From Pseudochryseolinea flava (GTDB lineage: Bacteria > Bacteroidota > Bacteroidia > Cytophagales > Cyclobacteriaceae), in NCBI RefSeq assembly GCF_003286915.1, contig NZ_QMFY01000002.1, positions 124,001 to 188,000 of the forward strand: a stretch of DNA of 64,000 nt, given 5' to 3'. A model generated the notes under the pieces. The model saw only the letters and a list, made by a program, of their open reading frames with translations. It made no database searches and was not told the DNA's origin. Shown here in pieces: positions 23,078 to 31,208 of this stretch. Position numbers and translations under genes: made by a program. Each line of letters opens with the position of its first letter. Position 1 is the stretch's first letter.

Positions 23078-24062
23078 CTATCGGTTCAATGCCGACGCCA
23101 AAGCTTCACGAAACCTTGTTGGTTGATCTATCCAAATGTTGTGCCCTGCCTGTGGGACGACAGTCACCTGTAACCCTGGAATTCCTTTCGACGACATCGT
23201 CACCAGTTTGGCCCCCATATCAAGAAAATCATGATCACCAATAATCACCGATACTGGTAATGATGATTTCTGAAAATTCTGATAGTAGTTCCATTCTGAA
23301 GCGGGCATTGTTTTCGACACAAGTCCATCTACGGTAGCATTATAGAACGGACCGCCCTCTCGAAGCCGCCGCCACTTGCTTACATCGTAAAGAAAACGCG
23401 AAGCAAACATAATCCTAAACTTGGATGTCTCTTCAATCGACGACAATTTCCGTTGCGTCAACAAACTATTTTTTGCCAACTCGGCATTAACTTCCGAACG
23501 CGAAATAAATCCGCTCACCTGTTGGCTGTTCTTGTCCATCACGGCGCGCTCTTCGTTACTGAATGGAGTCCGTAAATAGGCCGGCGCTACTAGCATAAGA
23601 CTTTTCACGCGATCTTAAATCTTTCCTGATAAGCACACGCCAGCACAGCTCCCATGGGGTGTCCAACGATTTTAAGTTTCTTTACGCCTAATTCCTTACG
23701 AATCATTCGAGATCCTCAATGTGATGTTCGAAACTAATCAACGAATCGGGAAACGGAGATCGCAATGAACCACGCTGATCATAGAGCACAAATAAAAATT
23801 TATCCTCTAGTCCACGCACAGCGTCAAGTAAGGTATGATGTTCTCCTCCCCAACCGCCATGTAATAAAACAACGGTGTCGCTACCGTACCCTAGCGTTCG
23901 AACATATAACTTCGGCCCTCCCTGCCAATCGACGCCAGGCGCGATAAACCACTCCATGAACGAACTCTGATCTCTGACAAGGTTTTCCTTCTTGGATTGA
24001 CCGACTGCAACGTGGCCTGACAATGCAATCACTAAAAACAGTAACGTTAAATTTTTATACAT
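23078..24062 (-). pseudogene. Broken alpha/beta hydrolase (proline iminopeptidase-like, S33)
   Basis: An exported alpha/beta hydrolase gene split into three frames. The first part (24062 to 23703) has signal peptide MYKNLTLLFLVIALSGHVAVGQ and the oxyanion motif VVLLHGGWGGEHHTL, ending HHIEDLE. The next frame carries MIRKELGVKKLKIVGHPMGAVLACAYQERF, and a third frame from about 23608 carries KSLMLVAPAYLRTPFSNEE to the end, with the probable catalytic His in VPQAGHNIW. Adding one A at each junction (near 23703 and 23612) would restore a single reading frame. The nucleophile elbow reads GHPMG, so the catalytic Ser is Pro. Two frameshifts plus loss of the nucleophile indicate a genuine pseudogene rather than a sequencing error. 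Confidence 0.82.
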
Positions 24063-24165
24063 GACAACGGATTTGAATGATAAGTGTAAAATACAAAGAA
24101 GTATCAATATTCTTACGAGACAATCAACACCAGCCATATCTTTGAGATGAGTAACAACATTCACG

Positions 24166-24858
24166 ATGACCGATAATGAAATAGCAAGAGTGTCGAGGTT
24201 GCAAGCTATAACCATGCTCTTTCAAGGAAAACGACTCATTACCGCCACTGAACTCGCCGAAAGATTTTCTGTTAGCGTAAGAACAATTTATAGAGACATC
24301 AAATCCCTTGAACAAGCTGGTGTCCCCATTGTGACGGAAGACGGCAAGGGATACTCTCTCCTAGCAGGATACCGAATACCGCCAGTAATGTTCACTGAAA
24401 ACGAAGCCAACGCGTTGATCCTGGCCGAACAGTTGGTGCTCAACAATAAAGACGCCTCTTTCACAAAAGACTACGCAGACGCCATCGATAAAATTAAAGC
24501 GGTTCTCAAAACAACCGTAAAAGAGAAAGCTAACCTTTTGAGTCAGCGAACGCGATTCGATCAGAATATTAACCGTACCAGAACCAGCAACAACTTGTCG
24601 GAGCTTCAATTTGCGCTTACAAACTTCTTCGTCACCAAAATTGACTATAGCAATGAACAAAAGAAAGTCTCGTCGCGGTTGATTGAGCCATTCGCCTTAT
24701 TGAGCACACAAGAAAACTGGCTCTTGGTAGCATGGTGCCGACTTCGAAAAGATTTCCGCTACTTCCGAATCGACAGAATCAAAAAACTAGAAATGCTCAC
24801 CGAAAAGTTTGAGCCCCATAAACTCACCCTGCAGGAATATTTCGATAAATATTATTAA
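24166..24858 (+). CDS. YafY-family HTH/WYL transcriptional regulator
   Basis: A 230-residue regulator. Residues about 8-60 form an HTH_11 winged helix (SRLQAITMLFQGKRLITATELAERFSVSVRTIYRDIKSLEQAGVPI with wing GKGYSLLAGY). The C-terminal part is a WYL ligand-binding domain (SSRLIEPFALLSTQENWLLVAWCRLRKDFRYFRIDRIKKLEML), with the WYL triad appearing as NWLL. It directly precedes the DUF1761 and YdeI-like genes, whose promoter carries a TGACA-N6-TGTCA operator. Similar operators lie upstream of the AlkC-like gene and a hydrolase, so this protein is the best candidate regulator of all three. The ligand is unknown. Confidence 0.9.
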   Translation: MTDNEIARVSRLQAITMLFQGKRLITATELAERFSVSVRTIYRDIKSLEQAGVPIVTEDGKGYSLLAGYRIPPVMFTENEANALILAEQLVLNNKDASFTKDYADAIDKIKAVLKTTVKEKANLLSQRTRFDQNINRTRTSNNLSELQFALTNFFVTKIDYSNEQKKVSSRLIEPFALLSTQENWLLVAWCRLRKDFRYFRIDRIKKLEMLTEKFEPHKLTLQEYFDKYY

Positions 24859-24872
24859 TCCGTCAACAACCC

Positions 24873-24890
24873 CTGACATACTGTTGTCAC
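24873..24890 (+). promoter_or_regulatory. Operator 2 of the WYL-type family
   Basis: CTGACATACTGTTGTCAC lies 40 bases before the DUF1761 start. It is followed by a TAATTTTG sequence (24901-24908) that fits the Bacteroidetes -7 consensus TAnnTTTG, so the operator sits in the region of the promoter's upstream element. Confidence 0.62.
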
Positions 24891-24930
24891 ACCCCCTCCA
24901 TAATTTTGGTTCGTTAAACAAAATATCTGT

Positions 24931-25347
24931 ATGATCAATCTTTTATCGAACTTGAACTGGTGGGGAGTATTGGCAGCGTTTCTCCCTTACACAATCCTCG
25001 GCGCGTTGTGGTTTACGTTGTTCTTTGTTAAGCCCTATAAAGCTACCTTGGGAAAAGCGAATCAGGAATTAAACAACAAAGCCCCCATCTACATCGTCGG
25101 CCCGATGATCTGTACGTTCTTCATTACAGTAGCCGCCGCTATTTTTATTGACGCGCTGAATATCCAAACCATGGGCAACGCGATTGAATTTGCCTTTATT
25201 GCCGGGATTGGTTTCCTTGTAGCAAACACGTTAAACATCGCCATCAACCCGAACATACCGCATCCGATACGATATGGCGTGATTACCGGTTCTTATCACC
25301 TTGTCGGTATCACGATCGCGAGTATCATCATCGTTCTAATGAAGTAA
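24931..25347 (+). CDS. DUF1761 membrane protein
   Basis: A 138-residue protein with four predicted membrane helices: WWGVLAAFLPYTILGALWFTLFF, PMICTFFITVAAAIFIDAL, AIEFAFIAGIGFLVANTL and GVITGSYHLVGITIASIIIVLM. The pattern (WFTLFFVKPYKATLGK after the first helix) fits DUF1761, a family of unknown function often next to WYL regulators and small stress genes in Bacteroidetes. The next gene begins 1 base after its stop, so the two form an operon under operator 2. No catalytic motif is visible. Confidence 0.82.
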   Translation: MINLLSNLNWWGVLAAFLPYTILGALWFTLFFVKPYKATLGKANQELNNKAPIYIVGPMICTFFITVAAAIFIDALNIQTMGNAIEFAFIAGIGFLVANTLNIAINPNIPHPIRYGVITGSYHLVGITIASIIIVLMK

Positions 25348-25348
25348 A

Positions 25349-25906
25349 ATGCAACACGATTCAAATACATTTTGCCCAACAAGCCAGAAAGAATGGAGAC
25401 AATGGTTACGCAAAAACCATAAGTCAAGCGAGTCTGTCTGGCTTGTACTTCACAAAAAGAAAACAGGCATCCCAACCATTACCTGGGCCGAGGCCGTTAA
25501 CGAAGCATTATGCTTTGGATGGATAGATGGCAAACGACTTTCTCTGCCCGATGACAAGTTCAAACAATTCTTTTGTAAACGTAAACCAAAAAGCACTTGG
25601 TCAAAAATCAATAAAGAAAAAGTTGATGTGCTGATCAAGCAACGAATGATGACCAAAGCTGGTTATGATGCGATTGAAGTGTCTAAAAGTAATGGCGCTT
25701 GGAACATCCTCGATAGCGTCGAAGCTTTGGCCATTCCCAAAGACCTTGAAGTGGCATTCAAGAAAAATCCAGGAGCAAAGAAAATTTTCTTGTCATTATC
25801 AAAATCGGCAAAAAAATTATTACTCGCGAAACTGATGTTTGCCAAGCGACCTGAGACAAGGCAAGTGAGAATTCGTGAGATCTGTGAGATTGATCACCGA
25901 CAATAG
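25349..25906 (+). CDS. YdeI/OmpD-associated family protein
   Basis: A 185-residue cytoplasmic protein. The N-terminal half has the YdeI signature (EWRQWLRKNHKSSESVWLVLHKKKTG... ITWAEAVNEALCFGWIDGKR) followed by KSTWSKINKEKVDVLIKQRMMTKAGYDAIE. The C-terminal part has the terminal YdeI segment with PGAKKIFLSLSKSAKKLLL. E. coli and B. subtilis relatives are linked to stress tolerance and antimicrobial peptide or bacteriocin protection; the biochemical role is unclear. It is co-transcribed with the DUF1761 gene. Confidence 0.86.
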   Translation: MQHDSNTFCPTSQKEWRQWLRKNHKSSESVWLVLHKKKTGIPTITWAEAVNEALCFGWIDGKRLSLPDDKFKQFFCKRKPKSTWSKINKEKVDVLIKQRMMTKAGYDAIEVSKSNGAWNILDSVEALAIPKDLEVAFKKNPGAKKIFLSLSKSAKKLLLAKLMFAKRPETRQVRIREICEIDHRQ

Positions 25907-25945
25907 CGACGATGATCCATGCACTTTTTGTGGTTCCTTTCTTTG

Positions 25946-26320
25946 TCAATTAGTTCCCTGAAGCGCGAGCATGTTCCCTTCGGTATCTTCGAAAATTGAT
26001 GAATACCCATACCCAGGCGCAATCTCCATGCGATTTTGAATTATTTTCCCGCCAGCGGCAACAATACGACTGAGCATCTCTTCCATTGCATCGCCAGAAT
26101 CGAAATACACCAGAGGACCACGTTTACCCGGCGCCGTGTAATCGTATTGTACAAGCGCACCGCAGAAACCATCACCCGCTCTATTGGGAAAACATGGATA
26201 CTTCAGCCCACCAACGGAAAGCTCAACAATCTTAAATTGAAATACACTTTCGTAAAAGCTCTTTGCCCGTGCTACATCGGCAACAGGTATTTCGATCCAA
26301 TTAACGAGTTCATTTGCCAT
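25946..26320 (-). CDS. VOC-family (glyoxalase/bleomycin-resistance fold) protein
   Basis: A 124-residue protein with one full VOC fold: NWIEIPVADVARAKSFYESVFQFK at the N-terminus and FEDTEGNMLALQGTN at the C-terminus. The start at 26320 (MANELVNW) is chosen because the fold begins there. Metal-ligand residues can be suggested (the Glu in NWIEIP and the terminal Glu in FEDTEGN) but the substrate cannot. It converges with the YdeI-like gene. Upstream and on the same strand is the AlkC-like gene, 125 bases away. Confidence 0.85.
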   Translation of the reverse strand: MANELVNWIEIPVADVARAKSFYESVFQFKIVELSVGGLKYPCFPNRAGDGFCGALVQYDYTAPGKRGPLVYFDSGDAMEEMLSRIVAAGGKIIQNRMEIAPGYGYSSIFEDTEGNMLALQGTN

Positions 26321-26444
26321 AATCGATAAACGTTTAGATGAAACTTGAAACGACACACGATGTGTGCAAAACCGCTATTCTCAACATACGTGCAAAGTCT
26401 TGTAAATGTTTATGGCAAGCAGAGAAACGAACACTCAAAAGGCA

Positions 26445-27527
26445 CTATCGGCTGAATTCAAAGACTTTCTTTTTTACGACCTCACCGTTCACAATAATCT
26501 CCAACAGATGTTGACCGCTATTCAATTTACGCGTTGTAAAATCCTGGAAACGCTGCCGCTTAACAATCGAAACGATTTCGTCTGGCGCCAATACAACTTC
26601 CTTCAGTTTAAAAACTTTGCCCGATTGTATCCCTGATTTTTTATAATAATGGATACGATAATCAACCATCAATTTCTGCCGTTTAGATTTCGCTGAAACG
26701 ATATCAAATTGAAATTCCAACACATCGTTTAGTCGCACAACGTCATTGGTCATCTTGAATTTTTTAATGGAAATCTTAACGTCTTTTTCCAGCCCAAAAA
26801 TGCTCATCGATTTTTTATCACCATCCTTCAACAAGGAACGAATACCGCGCTTCACAATCCAGGCGGTATGAGGCTGTGTTTTATCCCAAGCATTCACCAG
26901 CCTCAGCACGTGCTCGGGCGAATCTTTTGAAATATCATTCAGGTGATTGGCTACGGACTTCCGCACGTAAAGTTCGCCGTCGCATTTAAGGTTCTCAAGA
27001 ATCGGCGATGTTATGCTTGGATTTTGTATAACCTGATCCAATTTAAAAGACCATGGCAGGCGTGGCCGACTTCCTTCAGACGACAACCTGCGAACGTGAA
27101 AATTTTCATCGGTCGACCACTGCACCATTTTCTTCATGGTGCGATCAAAGTCTTGCAACAAGAAAACGCGAATCGCAAATTCCGATGACCCGAACGATGT
27201 GAAATATTTTAAAGCATCGAGAGACTCGTGGAAATATGGAAGCCCATACTGACTGACAAAATCCGGAAATAAGAGTGTCGTATACCCACCGTTGAGTTGT
27301 GGCACAACATCCTTGAGAATCCCAAGGGCTTGTGTGTAATTCGCAGGAAGATGCTGATGCAACACCACCGACGTCTTACGCATACGCTGGTTGAGGGATA
27401 ATTCTTCAATATTATGCGTTACTTCCTTGATGAATCGCGCAGCCTGGAACGGGGCATGAACAGACGCCACGGCATGCGCCAATTTCTTGTAAAAGCTGTG
27501 ACCAAACATTTCTTTTAAAGGTTCCAT
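26445..27527 (-). CDS. AlkC-like DNA alkylation repair protein
   Basis: A 360-residue HEAT-like repeat protein of the DNA glycosylase group that removes alkylated bases without base flipping. The N-terminal two thirds are helical (MFGHSFYKKLAHAVASVHAPFQAARFI, YFTSFGSSEFAIRVFLLQDFDRTMKKMVQWSTDENFHVRRLSSEGSRPRLPW), where the RRLSSEGSRPRLPW region is typical of the AlkC/AlkD active face. Residues about 255-360 are beta-rich (SISIKKFKMTNDVVRLND... LLEIIVNG), matching the Ig-like domain that distinguishes AlkC from AlkD. It carries WYL-type operator 3 at 37 bases upstream. Confidence 0.88.
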   Translation of the reverse strand: MEPLKEMFGHSFYKKLAHAVASVHAPFQAARFIKEVTHNIEELSLNQRMRKTSVVLHQHLPANYTQALGILKDVVPQLNGGYTTLLFPDFVSQYGLPYFHESLDALKYFTSFGSSEFAIRVFLLQDFDRTMKKMVQWSTDENFHVRRLSSEGSRPRLPWSFKLDQVIQNPSITSPILENLKCDGELYVRKSVANHLNDISKDSPEHVLRLVNAWDKTQPHTAWIVKRGIRSLLKDGDKKSMSIFGLEKDVKISIKKFKMTNDVVRLNDVLEFQFDIVSAKSKRQKLMVDYRIHYYKKSGIQSGKVFKLKEVVLAPDEIVSIVKRQRFQDFTTRKLNSGQHLLEIIVNGEVVKKKVFEFSR

Positions 27528-27563
27528 GGAATACTATTTGGGTTCCAAATAAAAAGAAGACAA

Positions 27564-27580
27564 TGACAACCCTATGTCAG
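27564..27580 (-). promoter_or_regulatory. Operator 3 of the WYL-type family
   Basis: On the minus strand CTGACATAGGGTTGTCA, in the same orientation to the AlkC-like gene as operators 1 and 2 are to theirs. The flank CAGCNAAA on the upstream side is also shared with operator 1. Confidence 0.6.
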
Positions 27581-27658
27581 CAGCGAAATATAAATTTCAA
27601 GTTGATAGATAAAATAAAAAGAGATCCAATCTAAGACACCGCCACTGAATGAGCCTAT

Positions 27659-28554
27659 TTACTCCACGTGTGATCGTAGGACAATACGTGTCATAAAACC
27701 GCTTACGAGCGCTAGGACTTCATCGAAATTTGTTGCAAGCGCTTTGTGACCGCCATCCAATATGTGCAGTTCAGCATCAGGAAGATCGCGTTTGTAGCAT
27801 GGCGCCTCCTTCACGCTAAAAAAGGCATCGTGCTTTCCCCAAATGATTAACGCCTTGGGTTGCTGTGTTCGGAAGTAATTTTGAAAAGAAGAATACATGG
27901 CAAGATTGTTTTTATAATCGCAGTTGAGTTCGAACTGCATTTCGATGTTTCCTGGTCTGCTCATCCGTTCCCAGTCGAGCGTCCACAATTCCGGCCCAAT
28001 CCGTGTCATCAATTCATCTGATATCCCTGCTATATATTGCATCTTGGTTCCTTCCTTGCTTAAAAAAGCAGACACACGTTCTTTTTTTCTTCCGTAGGAT
28101 TCTCCCAGTAGTCTCTCGTCTCGTCCCACTCCGCGCCAATCCCCTCGATGTAAGCATTTCCATTTTGGATGATGATGCCTGCAATTTTTTCCGGATGTCT
28201 CAGGCATATTCGCAGACCAATAGGACAGCCATAGTCATGAAGATAAATGGCGAAAAACTTCAACCCTACTGCCTCCACAAAATTGCCAATGTGCAATGCG
28301 ATATTTTGAAACGTGTACTCAAATTGGTCTTTCGCTGGAAACGCGCTAAAGCCGAAGCCCGGGTAATCAGGGGCGATAAGATGATATCGATCGGCCAATG
28401 CGATCATCAGATCATTAAACATTACGGAGGAAGACGGGAACCCATGCAAAAGCAACAGCGACGGATTTTCTGAATCCCCCGCCTCCCGATAAAAAATATC
28501 GACACCATCCACCGCGATCGTCTTATGATAAATTTGCTGTGACATGAACTTCAT
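27659..28554 (-). pseudogene. Frameshifted alpha/beta hydrolase (epoxide hydrolase/haloalkane dehalogenase-like)
   Basis: One hydrolase gene read in two frames. Frame one (28554 or 28545 to 28060) runs SLLLLHGFPSSSVMFNDL, then LHDYGCPIGLRI, where Asp takes the nucleophile position as in dehalogenases and epoxide hydrolases. It then ends at EEKKNVCLLF. Frame two resumes with KKERVSAFLSKEGTKMQYIAGI and continues to ALIIWGKHDAFF and LDGGHKAL, which hold the likely acid and catalytic His. The junction is a run of seven A on the minus strand near 28085; one more A would join the frames. All catalytic residues look intact, so this may be a recent mutation, a phase-variable run or a sequencing error rather than a decayed gene. 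Confidence 0.75.
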
Positions 28555-28870
28555 TTGAAGAAAAAAAAGATGCCACGCAGTGTAAGTGTATATCCAGTTT
28601 ATCTCGGTAGCATGGTTGCCTTAGTGACTTCATGTGTCACATCGTCGTGGTAAATGGCACGATGGCTGGCATCCTGTTCATCACAACGGAATATGGGAGC
28701 GGCGTGTTCATGCGAGAAAGAACGCACCGAAAACGAAGTTCTCATACATGAAACCACATTGCATGATGTAATATTGAATGGTTGACTGGCGGTAATAGGA
28801 TAGCGCCGCAAAAGTTTTTCTTATATCTATTATTCCGCTGGGAACCTACGCGTTGTTTCCATTGTATTTA

Positions 28871-28878
28871 TAGTTTTG
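28871..28878 (+). promoter_or_regulatory. Candidate -7 element of the 7TM receptor gene
   Basis: TAGTTTTG fits the Bacteroidetes TAnnTTTG consensus and lies 35 bases before the ATG at 28914. The remaining 28555-28870 shows no gene I can support. Confidence 0.4.
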
Positions 28879-28913
28879 CAGAAATCGTATCGGAACTTCT
28901 TGAGGGAAAATTC

Positions 28914-30824
28914 ATGAAAATGTGGGCACGCCGGTTAAGTGTAGTATTCATACTCACGATAGGCATCTCTCCTATTGAATTATTTGCGCAGCGCCCAGTA
29001 ACGATTATCGACTCGGTTCAGCAATTCATTTTTTCATTTGGAGAGATTGAATTCCTCGAGGATCCTGCCGGAACATTATCTATCGACCAGGTTTCGTCTG
29101 CACAATTTAACAGTAACTTCAAGCCCAGCACCACCTTTAGCCCCATCAACTATAATCGTGACTCTTACTACTGGTATCGACTCAAACTTAGGCAGCAATC
29201 GACTTCGCAGAAACGGTGGCAGCTCGAGTTCTTTGACCAAACGATTGATCGCATTGATTTCTTCACACCCGACGCGGAGCATCGTTACCATCAACAAACT
29301 TTCGGCGATAATTTTGCTTTTGGTACTCGTTTTCTAAAGCATAAAAACTTTGTTGTCCACCTGCCGTCTACTTTCGATGGTGAGTACACGTATTATTTCA
29401 AAGTCAAGTCTCGTCAACGGGCAGACATTCTTGTAGTATTAAGGCCGCTTGAATATTTCTTCAACTACGCGCTGGAGGAATATTTCTTCTTCGGCATTTT
29501 TTATGGCATGATCCTCGTGTTCTGCTTCTACAACTTGCTGATGTTTCTTGCCGTTCGTGAACGGCATTATCTCTACTATATACTATACCTTGTTGGAATC
29601 GGTTTGTATGAGATGAGCGCCGATGGTATTGCGTTTCAGTTTCTGTGGCCCAACGCCATGGAATGGAATCAGTATGCACCAGGATTCTCGCTTTATATAG
29701 CGTCAACATTTTCGCTGTTCTTTGCAGCCTCCCTCTTAAATCTTAGAAAACAATTTCCACACCTGCTTTGGATTCTCGCCAGCGCGTTCATTATTCGAAC
29801 AACGTATCTCATTGTGAGTTTTTATCTATCCGACACATGGTTCAATTATAGATTCATCGAAATTATTCCTTTTGGCGCGGCATTCTTTGCAGGCATTTAC
29901 GCGCTCACAAAAGGATACGAACCTGCACGATTGATGGTTGTTGGATACAGTTTTCTTTTCTTAGGAATTGTTATTAAAGTGATTCAATACCTCGACTTTA
30001 ATTGGCTCCCGTTAGGCGAGCTTACGCACTACAGTCTTGGATTCAGCTTTATCATGGAAATGATGTTTCTCTCTTTTGCCATTAGCGATAAAATAAAAGT
30101 ACTCCGTCGCGATAAAGAAAAAGCACAAGAACTAACGATTGAACAATTAAAAGAAAATCAAAAACTAAAGGATTCTCTCAACGAAGAACTCGAAGAGAAA
30201 GTGAATATGAAGACGAAAGAACTCGTTGAAAAATCATCGTTCATTGAAGCCCAAAATAAACAGCTAGCCGATGCATACCGACAACTTGAGGCCCAGTCGG
30301 ACGAAATTGCCGCCATGAATGAATTGCTGGCACGCGATAACATTCAACTGAAGCACGATAAAGAACTGGTTACGGAAGCACGTATCCTTTCGAAGGAAGT
30401 AGACTTCGAAGAGTTCAGCGCGATGTATCCCGACGACATCAGTTGCTTAAAATTCCTAGCGGATATCAAGTGGAAGAATCAATTCGCTTGTACGAAATGC
30501 AACCATACTAACTACACGGACGGAAAAAGCCCATATAGTCGTCGCTGCACCCGTTGTGGTTACGACGAATCCGTAACTGCCTACACGCTATTGCAAAATT
30601 CCCGGTTGCCCATCAACAAGGCATTCTACATGATCTTTTTGGTGTACTCTTCGAACGGCACTATTTCGTCACACAAACTTTCCAAGATTCTGAACATCCG
30701 CCAAAGTACATGTTGGTCGTATAGCACCAAAATCAAGAAGGCCATGAAAGACCACCGCCATCACCGCGGCACAACCCACCCCGGCTGGGATTCTATTCTA
30801 TTAGAAGAAGTGGAGGAAAGTTGA
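28914..30824 (+). CDS. 7TMR-DISM receptor fused to an IS1595-type zinc ribbon and HTH
   Basis: A 636-residue membrane protein. The start at 28914 (MKMWARRLSVVFIL) begins a signal peptide ending in LFAQ. Residues about 26-178 are a periplasmic 7TMR-DISM extracellular beta domain (YYWYRLKLRQQSTSQKRWQL). About 180-395 hold seven helices starting FFFGIFYGMILVFCFYNLL. Residues about 400-500 form a coiled coil. Instead of a kinase or LytTR output, the C-terminus carries a zinc ribbon with Cys526-x2-Cys529 and Cys545-x2-Cys548 (CTKC, CTRC) and then SSHKLSKILNIRQSTCWSYSTKIKKAM. This is the DNA-binding region of IS1595 transposases; the transposase catalytic domain is absent. The position next to the SusC promoter suggests a membrane-bound regulator of that locus. 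Confidence 0.85.
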   Translation: MKMWARRLSVVFILTIGISPIELFAQRPVTIIDSVQQFIFSFGEIEFLEDPAGTLSIDQVSSAQFNSNFKPSTTFSPINYNRDSYYWYRLKLRQQSTSQKRWQLEFFDQTIDRIDFFTPDAEHRYHQQTFGDNFAFGTRFLKHKNFVVHLPSTFDGEYTYYFKVKSRQRADILVVLRPLEYFFNYALEEYFFFGIFYGMILVFCFYNLLMFLAVRERHYLYYILYLVGIGLYEMSADGIAFQFLWPNAMEWNQYAPGFSLYIASTFSLFFAASLLNLRKQFPHLLWILASAFIIRTTYLIVSFYLSDTWFNYRFIEIIPFGAAFFAGIYALTKGYEPARLMVVGYSFLFLGIVIKVIQYLDFNWLPLGELTHYSLGFSFIMEMMFLSFAISDKIKVLRRDKEKAQELTIEQLKENQKLKDSLNEELEEKVNMKTKELVEKSSFIEAQNKQLADAYRQLEAQSDEIAAMNELLARDNIQLKHDKELVTEARILSKEVDFEEFSAMYPDDISCLKFLADIKWKNQFACTKCNHTNYTDGKSPYSRRCTRCGYDESVTAYTLLQNSRLPINKAFYMIFLVYSSNGTISSHKLSKILNIRQSTCWSYSTKIKKAMKDHRHHRGTTHPGWDSILLEEVEES

Positions 30825-30883
30825 AAGAAGCAGCAAGCGAAAAGTAAAAAGCAGAAAGCCTAAAGGCTGAATGCCATTTTTTC

Positions 30884-31042
30884 ACCAGTTGGAAACCGGC
30901 TACCAGAAACTGGTCAACCGGAACCGGCTGCATGGCGAATTTCGGTAACGTTTGAAAAAAAAGTGAAATATTTTTGCCTCTCAGCGCAAACGGTAACGAT
31001 TTGAGTTACAAATATTTGATTGACACTTCCGGAACCGATTGC
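30884..31042. promoter_or_regulatory. SusC upstream region with repeated motifs and inverted repeat
   Basis: ACCAGTT (30884-30890) and AACTGGT (30908-30914) form an inverted repeat. GGAAACCGGCTAC (30891), GGAACCGGCTGC (30920) and GGAACCGATTGC (31031) are related copies. CGGTAACG occurs twice (30943-30950 and 30991-30998). TATTTTTG (30969-30976) fits the -7 consensus. Together they look like a regulated promoter for the glycan locus, with binding sites for an unknown factor. A weak hairpin (AGCCT/AGGCT, 30857-30868) after the receptor stop may be a terminator. Confidence 0.5.
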
Positions 31043-31208
31043 AGCGAAAATAGGCGTATCACAATGACGCTTCCTCCTTTCCCAGAATCATTTGTGAATC
31101 AAGTATTAAGCCGTCCATTAGCCTTGTGCCTGAAGCGTATCAAAATATACAACTAGCTATGCATCAATCCGTTAGCTTGCGTTTATGGCGATTGATAATC
31201 ACCTTTGG

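Noticed and set aside
28060-28100. Programmed frameshifting at the A7 run as the normal mode of expression
   Set aside because: No supporting downstream structure or Shine-Dalgarno-like element was seen; kept only as one possibility.
28599-28811. 70-codon minus-strand reading frame before the 7TM receptor gene
   Set aside because: Low-complexity, Arg/Ser/His-mixed sequence with no fold, no start context and no neighbours in the same direction.
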